From: Cryomorphaceae bacterium
GTDB lineage: Bacteria > Bacteroidota > Bacteroidia > Flavobacteriales > Schleiferiaceae
Direction of reading: 5' to 3'
DNA: 22,813 nucleotides
NCBI GenBank assembly: GCA_949547975.1
Contig: CATITW010000215.1
Location: 1 to 22,813, forward strand
Part shown: positions 7,700 to 16,056 of the stretch, piece by piece
Layout of the letters: every line of letters starts with the position of its first letter
Numbering within the stretch: the stretch's first letter is position 1
Translations under genes and position numbers: made by a program
Notes under the pieces: generated by a model
Told to the model about the DNA's origin: nothing
What the model saw: only the letters and a program-made list of their open reading frames with translations
The model's database searches: none

Positions 7700-8905
7700 A
7701 TGGGTGCTTTAAGGTACGTTCGGAATTGGCAAAAACTGCTCACGACCTACGACAACGTAAGGTTGCTGTTTGCGGAATTCAATAAAATGCTCTACCTGCG
7801 TTCGTACATCGAGCACCAGCGCCCAGAAGACCGCATTCGCGCCATGCACCATGCGGCAAAGTGGCTCACTCACAGCATCCACATCGGAGAAGATAAGGGC
7901 AGTGGAACCTACTATTTCAACGACGGTTGGACCAGCTCCTACCCAGAAACAACGGGCTATATCATTCCTTCTTTATTGCGCTACGCAGCGCTTCCCTCTC
8001 CTGAAGTACCCTGGGCACAAGAGACCAGAGCGGCGGCGCTTGAAGCAGGGGAGTGGCTACTCTCCATACAACACGAAGACGGCGGATGGCCGGGCGGCTA
8101 CCTCCACCAGCAGCGCGATTCTGTGGTATTTAACAGCGGCCAAATTTTGCGTGGTACTCGAGCGCTCTATGAAGCAACTCAAGACGAACGTTACAAAGAC
8201 GCCTCACTGCGCTGCATCGAATGGATCTTGGAGCAACTCGACGACAAGGGACGCTTTTCCTCGAACGACTACATGGGTGAAATCCGCGTATATGGCACCT
8301 ATGTGATGGCACCAGTTTTGGATTGGCTCCCGCATTTTCCACAATTCGAATCGACTTGGAAAAAAGCAGCTGCGTCCCACGCTAGTTGGGTATTGGGACA
8401 GCAAAATTCCTTAGGATGGTTTGCCAATTGTGACAACACCACCCACAAGAATAATCGGCCCATCATCCATACCATCGCCTACACGATCGACGGACTCTGG
8501 CACATGGGGCTTCACCTCGAGGACACCACCATCCAAGAGTCCGCCTTGCTACCTGCGCGAGTATTGGCCACCGAATTTTTGAACCGTGGCATTCTAAACG
8601 GCCGCTACGATGCCCGGTGGAACGGTACCGAAAGCTTCATACCCACCGGAGGCGCTCAGCTTGCCATCGTTTGGGAACACATGTACACCACCACTGGTGA
8701 AGCCCTATGGAAAGCAGCGTTTGAAAAAATGAATACGCTCCTAGTGGCCATCGCTGATCGCGGAGCTCGTGAGCACACCGACTCCTTCGGCGCTCTCACA
8801 GGTAGTTTCCCTTTTTGGGGCCGCTATGAGCCCTTCGCCCTGCCGAACTGGGCTACGAAATACTTTTTAGATTCTTTACTCAACGCCCATGAAAGACATT
8901 CTTAG
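7700..8905 (+). CDS. Alpha/alpha-toroid protein of polysaccharide clusters (glucuronyl epimerase/lyase-like fold)
   Basis: A 401-residue protein without signal peptide. Motifs are WTSSYPETTGYIIPSLLRYA, HEDGGWPGGY, VVFNSGQILRGTRALYEA, HTIAYTIDGLWHMGLHL, TGGAQLAIVWEHMY and PNWATKYFLDSLLNAH. Their repeating helical-hairpin rhythm, with Gly-Trp and aromatic residues at the turns, fits an alpha/alpha toroid as in heparinase-type lyases, unsaturated glucuronyl hydrolases and glucuronyl C5-epimerases. I recall close relatives in O-antigen and exopolysaccharide clusters, often labelled prenyltransferase or misannotated. It may epimerise or trim a glycan, but no catalytic residues can be assigned. It follows radC directly and overlaps the next gene by 17 bases, which suggests translational coupling. 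Confidence 0.72.
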   Translation: MGALRYVRNWQKLLTTYDNVRLLFAEFNKMLYLRSYIEHQRPEDRIRAMHHAAKWLTHSIHIGEDKGSGTYYFNDGWTSSYPETTGYIIPSLLRYAALPSPEVPWAQETRAAALEAGEWLLSIQHEDGGWPGGYLHQQRDSVVFNSGQILRGTRALYEATQDERYKDASLRCIEWILEQLDDKGRFSSNDYMGEIRVYGTYVMAPVLDWLPHFPQFESTWKKAAASHASWVLGQQNSLGWFANCDNTTHKNNRPIIHTIAYTIDGLWHMGLHLEDTTIQESALLPARVLATEFLNRGILNGRYDARWNGTESFIPTGGAQLAIVWEHMYTTTGEALWKAAFEKMNTLLVAIADRGAREHTDSFGALTGSFPFWGRYEPFALPNWATKYFLDSLLNAHERHS

Positions 8906-9779
8906 GTCGCTCACGCCCAGCTTTGTGCTTGAATGGAACCGGGCACGTAAAAAACAAAACCGCCGTATCGCGCTCGACAAAAAGCGCAAGGCAGGAGAAG
9001 TTTGGACACGAGAAAAACTCACCAAGCAGCTGATAGAAGCAGGGATAGACCCTTCAAAAGATTTGCTCGTTCACAGCTCACTGAGCGCTATGGGCTTTGT
9101 AGAAGGAGGTCCAGCCACCGTGGTCCAAGCGCTTTTAGATGCCTTAAATGAAGAATCTACATTGCTCATGCCCACGAGCCCGGTAGTGACCCTCCAAGCG
9201 GAGCACCACCTTGAAGTTTTCGACGTGGCACATACACCTTCACGCATGGGGGCTATCACGGAGATCTTCCGAACAGCGTTCGCACATGCAAGAAGTGCCC
9301 ACCCCTTAGAGCCTGTCGCCGCCTATGGACCCAAGGCGAGTGCCTACTGCACCGGACACCACACAGATGCTACTCCATACGGACCGAACAGTCCATGGCG
9401 CAAGCATATGGATTGGAACGGACAAATCTTATACATCGGAACTTCCCTGATCAACAGCGGCACAAGCCTCCACGCTGTGGAAGATGCGATCGGATGGAGG
9501 TCTTTTAAGTTTCCTGTATACCTCGAGAATTCCAAGACTTTCAAGGTGACCAGCAGTGGACGCACTGTAGATGTGGTGTCTAAGGTGCACAATCCACAAA
9601 TGAGCGCAAAGCGCGAATGCGACGGTTTGATCCCCCTATTAGAGGACAAGGGCGCACTGCGTCAGGTAACGATCGGTGAAGCAAAGGCACTGTGGGTAGA
9701 TGCGGCTCAGATGAAATCCATACTTTTGGAAGCATATACCTCACACGGGGTAACGATGTATACGACCAGCGGTTCATGA
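8889..9779 (+). CDS. AAC(3)-family N-acetyltransferase, probably acting on a sugar
   Basis: Acetyl-CoA-dependent acetyltransferase related to aminoglycoside 3-N-acetyltransferases. The 296-residue protein has LLVHSSLSAMGFVEGGPATVV near residues 57-77, LLMPTSP near 91-97, RSAHPLEPVAAYGPKA (the catalytic-His region of the family) and SLHAVEDAIGW. The first 40 residues are a basic extension (RARKKQNRRIALDKKRKAG) not needed for the fold. Many family members in surface-polysaccharide loci act on amino sugars, not on antibiotics; its position between a toroid protein and an SDR favours that here. It overlaps the upstream gene by 17 bases and the downstream gene by 4 (ATGA). Confidence 0.85.
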   Translation: MKDILRSLTPSFVLEWNRARKKQNRRIALDKKRKAGEVWTREKLTKQLIEAGIDPSKDLLVHSSLSAMGFVEGGPATVVQALLDALNEESTLLMPTSPVVTLQAEHHLEVFDVAHTPSRMGAITEIFRTAFAHARSAHPLEPVAAYGPKASAYCTGHHTDATPYGPNSPWRKHMDWNGQILYIGTSLINSGTSLHAVEDAIGWRSFKFPVYLENSKTFKVTSSGRTVDVVSKVHNPQMSAKRECDGLIPLLEDKGALRQVTIGEAKALWVDAAQMKSILLEAYTSHGVTMYTTSGS

Positions 9780-10492
9780 AAACAATACTACTCACAGGGG
9801 CAGGCGGCGGAGTCGCTAAGGCGATCATTCCAAGGCTCTTAGCCCAAGGCTATAAAGTACTACTGACCACAAAAAGCAGTGTAAAGGAATTGCAGGAGTA
9901 CCTCGACGATCAGCGCTTGGAAGCAGAAGTATTCGCTGCAGATCTGACGCTCGATTCGGACGTTGCCTCACTAGCTACCTGGGCATCAGAGCGCGGTGGA
10001 GTAGATGTTTTGATCAATAACGCCGGTATCGCACACGCTGCTGCTGCATGGAAGTTGGACGCCTCTGAAATGCAACGTTTGTTTGAGGTCAATTTCTTCT
10101 CGGCAGTCCGTACTACCCAAACTTTTTTAGGCCCCATGCGCACACAAGGCTTCGGTCGCATCATCAACATCAGCTCAGTGGTCGCACACAAGCCTTCTTT
10201 CGGAACTGCGGGATACGCAGCTTCAAAAAGTGCATTAGAAGGGTACATGCGCGGGGTAGCTCTTGACGTCGCTAACAAAGGCATTACAGCCAACACTATC
10301 GCCTACGGTTACATGGACGCAGGAATGCTCTTCGATGTACCCGAGGAGACCTTAGAAGAAGTCTTAGAAACCATCCCGGTAGGGACTTTTGGAGCGCCGG
10401 AGCAGATCGCAAACTACATCAGTATGTTGATTGATAGTCCATTTACAACGGGTCAGACCTTGCATCTAAACGGCGGACAATGGATGCCGTAA
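9776..10492 (+). CDS. Short-chain dehydrogenase/reductase
   Basis: NAD(P)-dependent oxidoreductase of the classical SDR family, 238 residues. The nucleotide-binding turn reads TGAGGGVA at residues 7-14, with Ala where most members have Gly. NNAG is at 81-84, the catalytic Ser in NISSVVAH near 134, and Tyr147/Lys151 in YAASK. The C-terminus has GQTLHLNGGQWMP, the usual FabG-like ending. The frame is open to 9692, but that part lies inside the acetyltransferase gene; the ATG at 9776 overlaps its stop in the coupled ATGA arrangement. Substrate is unknown; between sugar-modifying genes, a keto-sugar or nucleotide-sugar substrate is more likely than a fatty acid, by inference. Confidence 0.9.
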   Translation: MKTILLTGAGGGVAKAIIPRLLAQGYKVLLTTKSSVKELQEYLDDQRLEAEVFAADLTLDSDVASLATWASERGGVDVLINNAGIAHAAAAWKLDASEMQRLFEVNFFSAVRTTQTFLGPMRTQGFGRIINISSVVAHKPSFGTAGYAASKSALEGYMRGVALDVANKGITANTIAYGYMDAGMLFDVPEETLEEVLETIPVGTFGAPEQIANYISMLIDSPFTTGQTLHLNGGQWMP

Positions 10493-11784
10493 TAGCGCTA
10501 TTTTCAAAACAAGATTCGCCACGTCTACGCTGGGCTGCGAAGGTGTTTTTCACCTGCGCCATGCGAGTTAAGGTGGTGCATTACTTCGATAAAACGGCTT
10601 GGGAAGAGGCTCCAGGCGTTAAAGTGAATTATTGTCCCAAAGACCTGCATGAGGGATTTCACATCAGTCCACATGGATTACTTTGGGAGAAGGAAATCAG
10701 CGAACAGGAGCTCTTTCCTTCGCAATGGAACGAGCTGCCGATCATCTGTCAGCGCAATCTCGGTAGCGTACCTTTCGATCCATTAGCAGCGACTTTTTAT
10801 TTGGCTTCGCGCTACGAGGAATATTTACCCTTCATTCCTGATGCGCACGGTCGGTTTCCTGCAGCGGAAAGCTTTGCCTTTCAAAATGATTTTCTTGAGC
10901 GGCCGCTGATCAATGAGTGGGCATTAGCACTGGGGAAAATGATGTTTGGCGAGGACTTTGATTTGAGCGCACATTATTCCTACCGCACTACGGTGGATAT
11001 AGACAACCTGTTTGCCTTTAAGGGCAAAGGTGCATTACGCACGATAGGGGCTTTCACTAGAGATATAACACAGCTCAACTTCTCTACCTTCAAACAGCGC
11101 CTCACTGTGCTTTTAGGGATTCGTCGTGATCCTTTTGATACATTTCGCAAGCAACGAAATTGGAATAAAAAGCACCACATCCCGACGACCTACTTTATGC
11201 TCTTTGCAGAGTTTGGTCCAAACGATCGTAACGTAAGTCCATACAGCACAGATGCTGCGGTGCGTCTTCGTGATATTGCAGACTGGGCTGAGGTCGGTAT
11301 TCACCCTTCTTATGCTTCGAGTTCGGATGAAAAGAAGATCGCCACAGAGCGTGAAGATTTGCAGGAGGTTTTACGTCGCCCCGTGAATGCCTCAAGGCAG
11401 CATTATTTGAAATTGAGAACGCCGTATACCCAACGAACCTTAGTGGATTTGGGCATTACGGATGAACACAGCATGGGCTATGCGGAACTTGCAGGATTTA
11501 GGGCTTCCATGGCGACCCCATTTACCTTTTACGACGTGGAGATGGATGCCGAATTACCACTGATACAGCATCCGTTTGCGTTCATGGATACGACCTACTA
11601 TATGTACGGAGGTTTATCTGCAGAGCAGGCGAGAAAACAGCTTATGAAGTGGCCAGCGATTCATAGAAAGGTGGGTGGAGCGCTGATCAGCATTTGGCAC
11701 AACAGAACTTACGGAGAATCTGAACCGCAGACCGAAGGTTGGGTTAGTGTTTACAAAGACTTCATAGATGCCGCAAAGGTTTAA
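10480..11784 (+). CDS. Polysaccharide deacetylase-like protein (Bacteroidota type with N-terminal DUF7033-like region)
   Basis: A 434-residue protein of the carbohydrate esterase 4 type found in Bacteroidota glycan loci. The first 160 residues match the accessory region I know as DUF7033 (SRYEEYLPF, RFPAAESFAF, PLINEWALAL). The catalytic part begins with TVDIDN (Asp173, Asp175), then GIHPSYASSSD with His275, SRQHYLKLRTPYTQRTL, and MGYAELAGFRASMATPF (GFR at 339-341). The second His of the usual HxxxH metal site is not evident, but the HPSY form appears general in this subfamily. It probably removes N- or O-acetyl groups from a glycan or precursor. The start at 10480 overlaps the SDR gene by 13 bases; no signal peptide is seen, so it may act inside the cell. 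Confidence 0.85.
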   Translation: MDAVIALFSKQDSPRLRWAAKVFFTCAMRVKVVHYFDKTAWEEAPGVKVNYCPKDLHEGFHISPHGLLWEKEISEQELFPSQWNELPIICQRNLGSVPFDPLAATFYLASRYEEYLPFIPDAHGRFPAAESFAFQNDFLERPLINEWALALGKMMFGEDFDLSAHYSYRTTVDIDNLFAFKGKGALRTIGAFTRDITQLNFSTFKQRLTVLLGIRRDPFDTFRKQRNWNKKHHIPTTYFMLFAEFGPNDRNVSPYSTDAAVRLRDIADWAEVGIHPSYASSSDEKKIATEREDLQEVLRRPVNASRQHYLKLRTPYTQRTLVDLGITDEHSMGYAELAGFRASMATPFTFYDVEMDAELPLIQHPFAFMDTTYYMYGGLSAEQARKQLMKWPAIHRKVGGALISIWHNRTYGESEPQTEGWVSVYKDFIDAAKV

Positions 11785-12706
11785 ATACATCAAACACCGA
11801 GATATTGATTTTGAACGTTGGGACGCCTGTGTCTCTTCAGTACAAGGTCCTCAGCCCTATGGTTTTAGCTGGTATTTAAATTGGTTAGTACCCAGCTGGG
11901 ACGCCATAGTCTACGGGGATTATGAAGTCATCTTACCGATCTTTCCTCAGCAAAAAAAATCGTTCACATTTACCACACGCCCCTTTGGCACCCAGAGCAC
12001 TGGACCATTTTCTAAGATTCAGCTCACGGCCCAATGGACGGAAGAAATCATCGCAGCTGCAATGTCGCACCTGAAGTACGGCGAGTTTTTCTTAGCACCC
12101 GGTACGCCTATGCCTGATCACTTTACGGCAAAGTCGCTGTCTAACTATTCCCTGGAAACGAGCGACTGTTATGACGCGTTGTACCAGGGCTATTCCAAGC
12201 AGAACAAGCGCAACATCAAAAAGGCGAACGAGATAGAGTTGCACTGGGCCGAATGGTCGAACATTGATGAAGCCATTTCGCTTTGGAAGAATAACACCCA
12301 GGCGCAAACGAGCATTACGGATGCGAATCTGGATCGACTTAAAAAGCTACTTGAATTCTGTAACTATCAGAAAAAGGGAACACTTTATGCCGTCCGTGAT
12401 GAATACAACCAGTTGATTGGTGCGCACTTTTGGATTATTGTGGAAGGGCGTTCTACGCTTCTGTTGAATGCTACTAACGACTACGGTAAGGCTAACGGCG
12501 TAAGTGCCTGGCTTATCGATCAACACATTCGAACGGTAGCGAGCACCGCACATACCATCGACTTTGAAGGCAGTAGCTTGGAAGGATTGGCTAGATTCTA
12601 CCGCGGTTTTGGTGCGACCGACCATCCATTCTTTATGCACATTGAAAATCGACTCCCATTGTGGGCGCGACCTTTTAAACCTAAAACCACGAAAAATGCC
12701 TTATAA
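11768..12706 (+). CDS. FemAB/GNAT-like acyl or aminoacyl transferase
   Basis: A 312-residue protein that looks like a double GNAT-fold transferase of the FemAB-like group (peptidoglycan interpeptide synthesis, or acylation of sugars in surface glycans). The N-terminal half has YGFSWYLNWLVPSWDAIVYGDYEVILPI and RPFGTQSTGPF. The second half has QNKRNIKKANEIEL (typical of the RRNIKKA motif), GTLYAVRDEYNQLIGAHFWI, TLLLNATND and IDFEGSSLEGLARFYRGFGA, with the Gly-rich region expected to hold the acyl donor. I cannot tell acetyl-CoA from aminoacyl-tRNA use. It overlaps the deacetylase gene by 17 bases and the HAD gene by 11, so the genes are probably coupled. Confidence 0.8.
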   Translation: MPQRFKYIKHRDIDFERWDACVSSVQGPQPYGFSWYLNWLVPSWDAIVYGDYEVILPIFPQQKKSFTFTTRPFGTQSTGPFSKIQLTAQWTEEIIAAAMSHLKYGEFFLAPGTPMPDHFTAKSLSNYSLETSDCYDALYQGYSKQNKRNIKKANEIELHWAEWSNIDEAISLWKNNTQAQTSITDANLDRLKKLLEFCNYQKKGTLYAVRDEYNQLIGAHFWIIVEGRSTLLLNATNDYGKANGVSAWLIDQHIRTVASTAHTIDFEGSSLEGLARFYRGFGATDHPFFMHIENRLPLWARPFKPKTTKNAL

Positions 12707-13394
12707 GCACCTCTTTTTCGATTGGGACCACACTCTTTGGGACTTCGAGAAAAATTCAGAAATGTCCTTGCGTAACCTTTTTGAAGATCTCGGTTTGCAA
12801 TCCCTCGGTATCCCCAGTTTTGAGGTGTTTTTTGAAAAGTACATTGCCATTAACGATATAAAGTGGGAGCTGTATCGCAACGGTAAGATTGACAAACAGA
12901 CCTTACGCGAGACCAGATTTCGTGAGACATTCGCCCATTTTGGCGCGGTAGATGACGCGCTTGCTTGGTCTCTTGAAACGCGCTACATCGCGGAAACTCC
13001 GTATCAAAATCATTTGATAGAAGGTACGCGAGAGGTACTGCATGCATTAAAAGAACGCGGATACATCTTTCACGTCATCACGAACGGATTTCAGGAGAGC
13101 CAGAACATCAAGTTTTCCGAGAGTGGATTGCAGCCACTGTTTGATGTCCTGTTATGCAGTGACCAAGTCGGAGTAAACAAACCTGATCCTAAAATTTTCC
13201 GCCGTGCATTGCAGCTCGCTGGTGCGAAACGTAAAGAGAGTTTAATGATCGGTGATAACCTCATCGCAGACTGTGTTGGAGCCAGAAATGAAGGCATCGA
13301 CCAAGTCTTCTTCAATCCCAAGTCTCAGCGACACACCCAGAGCCTTACGTATGAAATTACAACCCTTACGGAGTTGTTAGATATTTTGCCGTAA
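12696..13394 (+). CDS. yjjG: HAD-superfamily phosphatase, YjjG-type pyrimidine nucleotidase
   Basis: Cytoplasmic HAD hydrolase of 232 residues. YjjG-type enzymes dephosphorylate non-canonical pyrimidine nucleotides. Motif I is DWDHTL with the nucleophile Asp9 and Asp11; motif II is ITNG with Thr129; motif III is the Lys in VNKPDPKIF; motif IV is MIGDNLIADCVGA. The helical cap (about residues 18-90) contains ENS/SLRNLFEDLGL-like sequence followed by WELYRNGKIDKQTLRETRF, as in YjjG. The frame is open upstream to 12564, but the family start is the ATG at 12696, inside the end of the transferase gene. It may be a passenger of the glycan operon or act on a sugar phosphate. Confidence 0.85.
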   Translation: MPYKHLFFDWDHTLWDFEKNSEMSLRNLFEDLGLQSLGIPSFEVFFEKYIAINDIKWELYRNGKIDKQTLRETRFRETFAHFGAVDDALAWSLETRYIAETPYQNHLIEGTREVLHALKERGYIFHVITNGFQESQNIKFSESGLQPLFDVLLCSDQVGVNKPDPKIFRRALQLAGAKRKESLMIGDNLIADCVGARNEGIDQVFFNPKSQRHTQSLTYEITTLTELLDILP

Positions 13395-13435
13395 TCACAC
13401 TTTTCGTTGCCCTGAAGATGTATTATATTCGGGGT

Positions 13436-14293
13436 ATGAAACACTTAGTCGCGCTGTTTTGCATCATCATCTTCCTGAGCTCATGCGAGAGTACTCAGGT
13501 GGTTCCGGTGGACCAATTCCCTATTGATTCCACCGTCACAGAAGTAGAATTAGAAAACTATATAAATCGCGCTTACATCGCTGTTTTGAACCGAAAGCCG
13601 ACGCTTACGGAGCAGTCCTCGGTTTTTAATCAGCTCAATATTGACCCGTACCACCGTGGCATACGCACAACGTTTATCGAATCTTTACAAGCCGACCCGC
13701 GTGCACGATGGACCGCTTGGCAGTTCTTGAGCAATCGGCTTGTAGACGGTGTTGATACGGTCCGATTAAACGAAGAAATAGATGCCTACAGCTATTACAT
13801 CACTAACAGTGGTACCGACGGAGAACGAGAGTATTGGCAGGGCCTTTTCGACCGCTCGCTCGCACATTTTCAGGCCTACGAAGGTTGGCTAGCGGCAGAT
13901 ACCAGCTACACACAGGTCATGCGACGGATGTTTCGACTTCCAGCGTACGATGAAATCAATATGGGTACTGAAAATTTCGTGGTTAGCGTCTACCAGCACG
14001 CGTTTCATCGCTATCCGACCGATGCAGAATTGGCCAGTGGGATTTCGATGAGCGATTACAATTGGTCGACACTCTACAGCAGTAACGGAAACTCGAGGGA
14101 AGACTTTTTGGCCATCATCACTGCACAAAATGAATTTAGACAAGGAATGATCATTACCCTGTTTGAGCAGTATTTATCTCGAACTCCAGACACCCACGAG
14201 ATTGTGTTTTACCTCAACTTACTCAACGGCGGTTGGGAGTTCTCGGACCTTCAGTTACGCCTACTAACTTCTACTGAATATGTCAATAGCTAA
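13436..14293 (+). CDS. Lipoprotein with three helical repeats (DUF4214/DUF1549-like), first gene of the export cassette
   Basis: A 285-residue exported lipoprotein of unknown function. Signal peptide with lipobox FLSSC, Cys17 acylated; the six codons from the earlier ATG at 13418 are not needed. Three similar segments follow: residues about 42-100 (INRAYIAVLNRKPTLTEQ, then ESLQADPRARW), about 181-235 (VYQHAFHRYPTDAELASG, then ITAQNEFRQ) and about 238-285 (LFEQYLSRTPDTHEI, then LLTSTEYVNS). Each has the form aromatic-x-x-x-hydrophobic-x-R-x-P-T-x-x-E, a hydrophobic helix, and a closing Asn/Thr-x-x-Glu-Phe/Tyr. This recalls DUF4214 and the start of DUF1549 (LxGRxPTxxE). It overlaps the next, related gene by 14 bases. 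Confidence 0.78.
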   Translation: MKHLVALFCIIIFLSSCESTQVVPVDQFPIDSTVTEVELENYINRAYIAVLNRKPTLTEQSSVFNQLNIDPYHRGIRTTFIESLQADPRARWTAWQFLSNRLVDGVDTVRLNEEIDAYSYYITNSGTDGEREYWQGLFDRSLAHFQAYEGWLAADTSYTQVMRRMFRLPAYDEINMGTENFVVSVYQHAFHRYPTDAELASGISMSDYNWSTLYSSNGNSREDFLAIITAQNEFRQGMIITLFEQYLSRTPDTHEIVFYLNLLNGGWEFSDLQLRLLTSTEYVNS

Positions 14294-14759
14294 GGCGCTA
14301 CAAATTTTGGGTTTAACCCTGCTCATCAGTAGTTGTCAGCGCACGACTATTTATGATGTGGGTACCCAAACACCGAATATCCCGGGACAAAAAAATGAGT
14401 TAAAGGACGACCTTCAGTTCATGACCATCGCCTACCGCGACTTGTACGAAGAAGAAATTCCGGTAAGTGTACTTGAAACCATGCGTAAGGCCTATATCAG
14501 CTTTGGCGATAAAGCCTTAGTGGTGGATGAGATCGTGCAAAGCTTGCTGTTGAATCCAGATCTAGAACTTCCAACTCAGCAGGAGATTGCTGATGATCCA
14601 GGTGCGTTCATTTCTCAGACCTATAAGCGCTTTTTTCTTCGAGATGCGTCCGATTTTGAATTGGCCTTTTGGGAAAGTCAGCTTGCTGAAGATGAATCGC
14701 TCACGGCTCAGGACATCTATTATGTTTTTATGACCTCTTCGGAGTACAAATACTACTAG
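14280..14759 (+). CDS. Small lipoprotein related to its upstream neighbour (two of the same repeats)
   Basis: A 159-residue lipoprotein with signal peptide and lipobox LISSC (Cys19). Two copies of the helical unit are visible: residues about 47-100 (FMTIAYRDLYEEEIPVSVL, then VQSLLLNPDL) and about 110-159 (FISQTYKRFFLRDASDFEL, then FMTSSEYKYY). The C-terminal unit lines up with the end of the previous protein (YLSRTPDTHEI to LTSTEYVNS) without large gaps, so the two genes are diverged paralogues or share a domain. The start codon lies inside the upstream gene (14-base overlap) and the next gene begins 4 bases after the stop. Function unknown; the context says it works with the DUF1501-like protein. 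Confidence 0.78.
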   Translation: MSIAKALQILGLTLLISSCQRTTIYDVGTQTPNIPGQKNELKDDLQFMTIAYRDLYEEEIPVSVLETMRKAYISFGDKALVVDEIVQSLLLNPDLELPTQQEIADDPGAFISQTYKRFFLRDASDFELAFWESQLAEDESLTAQDIYYVFMTSSEYKYY

Positions 14760-14763
14760 CGCG

Positions 14764-16056
14764 ATGGACAGACGATCGTTTTTAAAGAAATCAGCTTTGG
14801 GAGCCGCAGGAATGACCCTTCCTACGATACTGCCTTCTGGCCGATTGTTCGCTGCCACTGGAGCCCGCCGTGCCAACCATGTCGTGTTTTGTTTATTCGC
14901 AGGTGGCGTTCGCAACATGGAATCCATTCTTCAAAACGAAGGGAATCTAATGCCTGCCATGCTCAAAGGGAACAGCTCCATTTCCAGCGATATTGCCGGA
15001 GGAATCACCTCTATGCCAGGCAGCCCATTGCCGAAAGCCTTGCAGGAATACGGGACTTTATTCACGAACATAAAGTTCAGCGACGGTCCCACCGGGCACT
15101 TTAACGGACATGCCTCCGCGATAACGGGCCAGCATACAACCGAGAACCTCAGTCTTCGCACGAACCCACCTTTTCCGACGGTCTTTGAGCTGTACCGTAA
15201 GCACAACAGCCCATCGCACGCTGCGAAGAATGCTTGGTGGCTCAGTCATAGCAACAGTTTGTATCCGCTGCTCAACCACAGTTCTCACCCGAGTTATGGC
15301 GCTCAATACGCGGCAAACCAGATTGCTCCAAATCCATTTTTTCAGTGGGATGTGAGCGTGAATTTGAGACATGAGTTGCAGTTTACCGATCAGAAAGCGG
15401 CGACTATTGACGAGCTTCGAAGCTATCTAGATAGTAATTTTAGAAAGACCTACTCCCTAAACAACGGTGTTGTAAATAACGACCAAGATCGTGAGCAGAT
15501 CGTCTCTTGGCTTAAGGGCATTCAAGACCGTGTGGTCACGGGTGCACTCAGCAATCCTTGGGGCGTACAACCCTATATGAATGGTGATCAGTACAACCTG
15601 TTCTTTGCAGAAGAGTTGATGAAGGAATTCCAGCCCGAATTACTGGTGGTGAACCTCTTTGGGGTAGATGTTGCGCACGATGAGTATACCGAATATTGTG
15701 ACGCGCTGCACCGCGCGGACTATGGAGTGGCGCATCTTTGGGATACCATCCAGAATACTCCGGGAATGAAAGACGACACAGTGCTCATCGTCATGCCGGA
15801 GATTGGTAGAAATGAAACCCCGAACACCATTGTAGATCAGTACGGAAGACCCGCGCTGGATCACACGAACGGCGACCCGATGGCGCGCGATGTATTTTGT
15901 ATGGTAGTGGGTCCCCCGGATGTGATTAGTCAAGACAGCATTTCGAGCGACCTCGGGGCTACTGTAGATGTCGTTCCCACGATCGCAAATATTTTAGGTT
16001 TTGACACCGACATGCCTTCTTTACCTGGTAACGTATTAAATGCAGCTTTCTCATGA
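14764..16056 (+). CDS. Tat-exported DUF1501-like protein (alkaline phosphatase/sulfatase fold)
   Basis: A 430-residue exported protein. The N-terminus is a twin-arginine signal (DRRSFLKKSALGAAGM) ending near residue 30. The mature part starts ARRANHVVFCLFAGGVRN, and has GHFNGHASAITGQH, FPTVFELYRKH, NLFGVDVAHDEY (Asp302, His305), MPEIGRNETPN (345-354) and YGRPALDH (Asp366, His367). The GRN...GR..DH pattern parallels the EFGRTP...GRDH signature of DUF1501, related to sulfatases and alkaline phosphatases, so a periplasmic metal-dependent hydrolase is likely. Substrate unknown. Family members usually pair with DUF1800 or with cytochrome/DUF1549/DUF1553 proteins; here the partners are separate lipoproteins. 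It overlaps the next gene by 4 bases. Confidence 0.8.
   Translation: MDRRSFLKKSALGAAGMTLPTILPSGRLFAATGARRANHVVFCLFAGGVRNMESILQNEGNLMPAMLKGNSSISSDIAGGITSMPGSPLPKALQEYGTLFTNIKFSDGPTGHFNGHASAITGQHTTENLSLRTNPPFPTVFELYRKHNSPSHAAKNAWWLSHSNSLYPLLNHSSHPSYGAQYAANQIAPNPFFQWDVSVNLRHELQFTDQKAATIDELRSYLDSNFRKTYSLNNGVVNNDQDREQIVSWLKGIQDRVVTGALSNPWGVQPYMNGDQYNLFFAEELMKEFQPELLVVNLFGVDVAHDEYTEYCDALHRADYGVAHLWDTIQNTPGMKDDTVLIVMPEIGRNETPNTIVDQYGRPALDHTNGDPMARDVFCMVVGPPDVISQDSISSDLGATVDVVPTIANILGFDTDMPSLPGNVLNAAFS

Noticed and set aside
7770..8306. 178-residue plus-strand open frame inside the toroid gene
   Set aside because: Low-complexity, Thr/Ser-rich translation in another frame of a gene with clear motifs.
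9692..9775. Longer SDR start
   Set aside because: The nucleotide-binding strand begins right after the ATG at 9776, which overlaps the upstream stop in the usual coupled way.
8889..9779. Antibiotic (aminoglycoside) resistance gene
   Set aside because: The family match is real, but the position within glycan-modification genes and a missing mobile context make a sugar-modifying role more likely.
12564..12695. Longer HAD start inside the FemAB-like gene
   Set aside because: The conserved HAD N-terminus begins a few residues after the ATG at 12696; upstream codons are another frame of the FemAB-like gene.
13364..13394. Terminator after the HAD gene (TTACGG/CCGTAA repeat)
   Set aside because: Only 6 bp of pairing with an 18-base loop inside the coding region and no T-tract.
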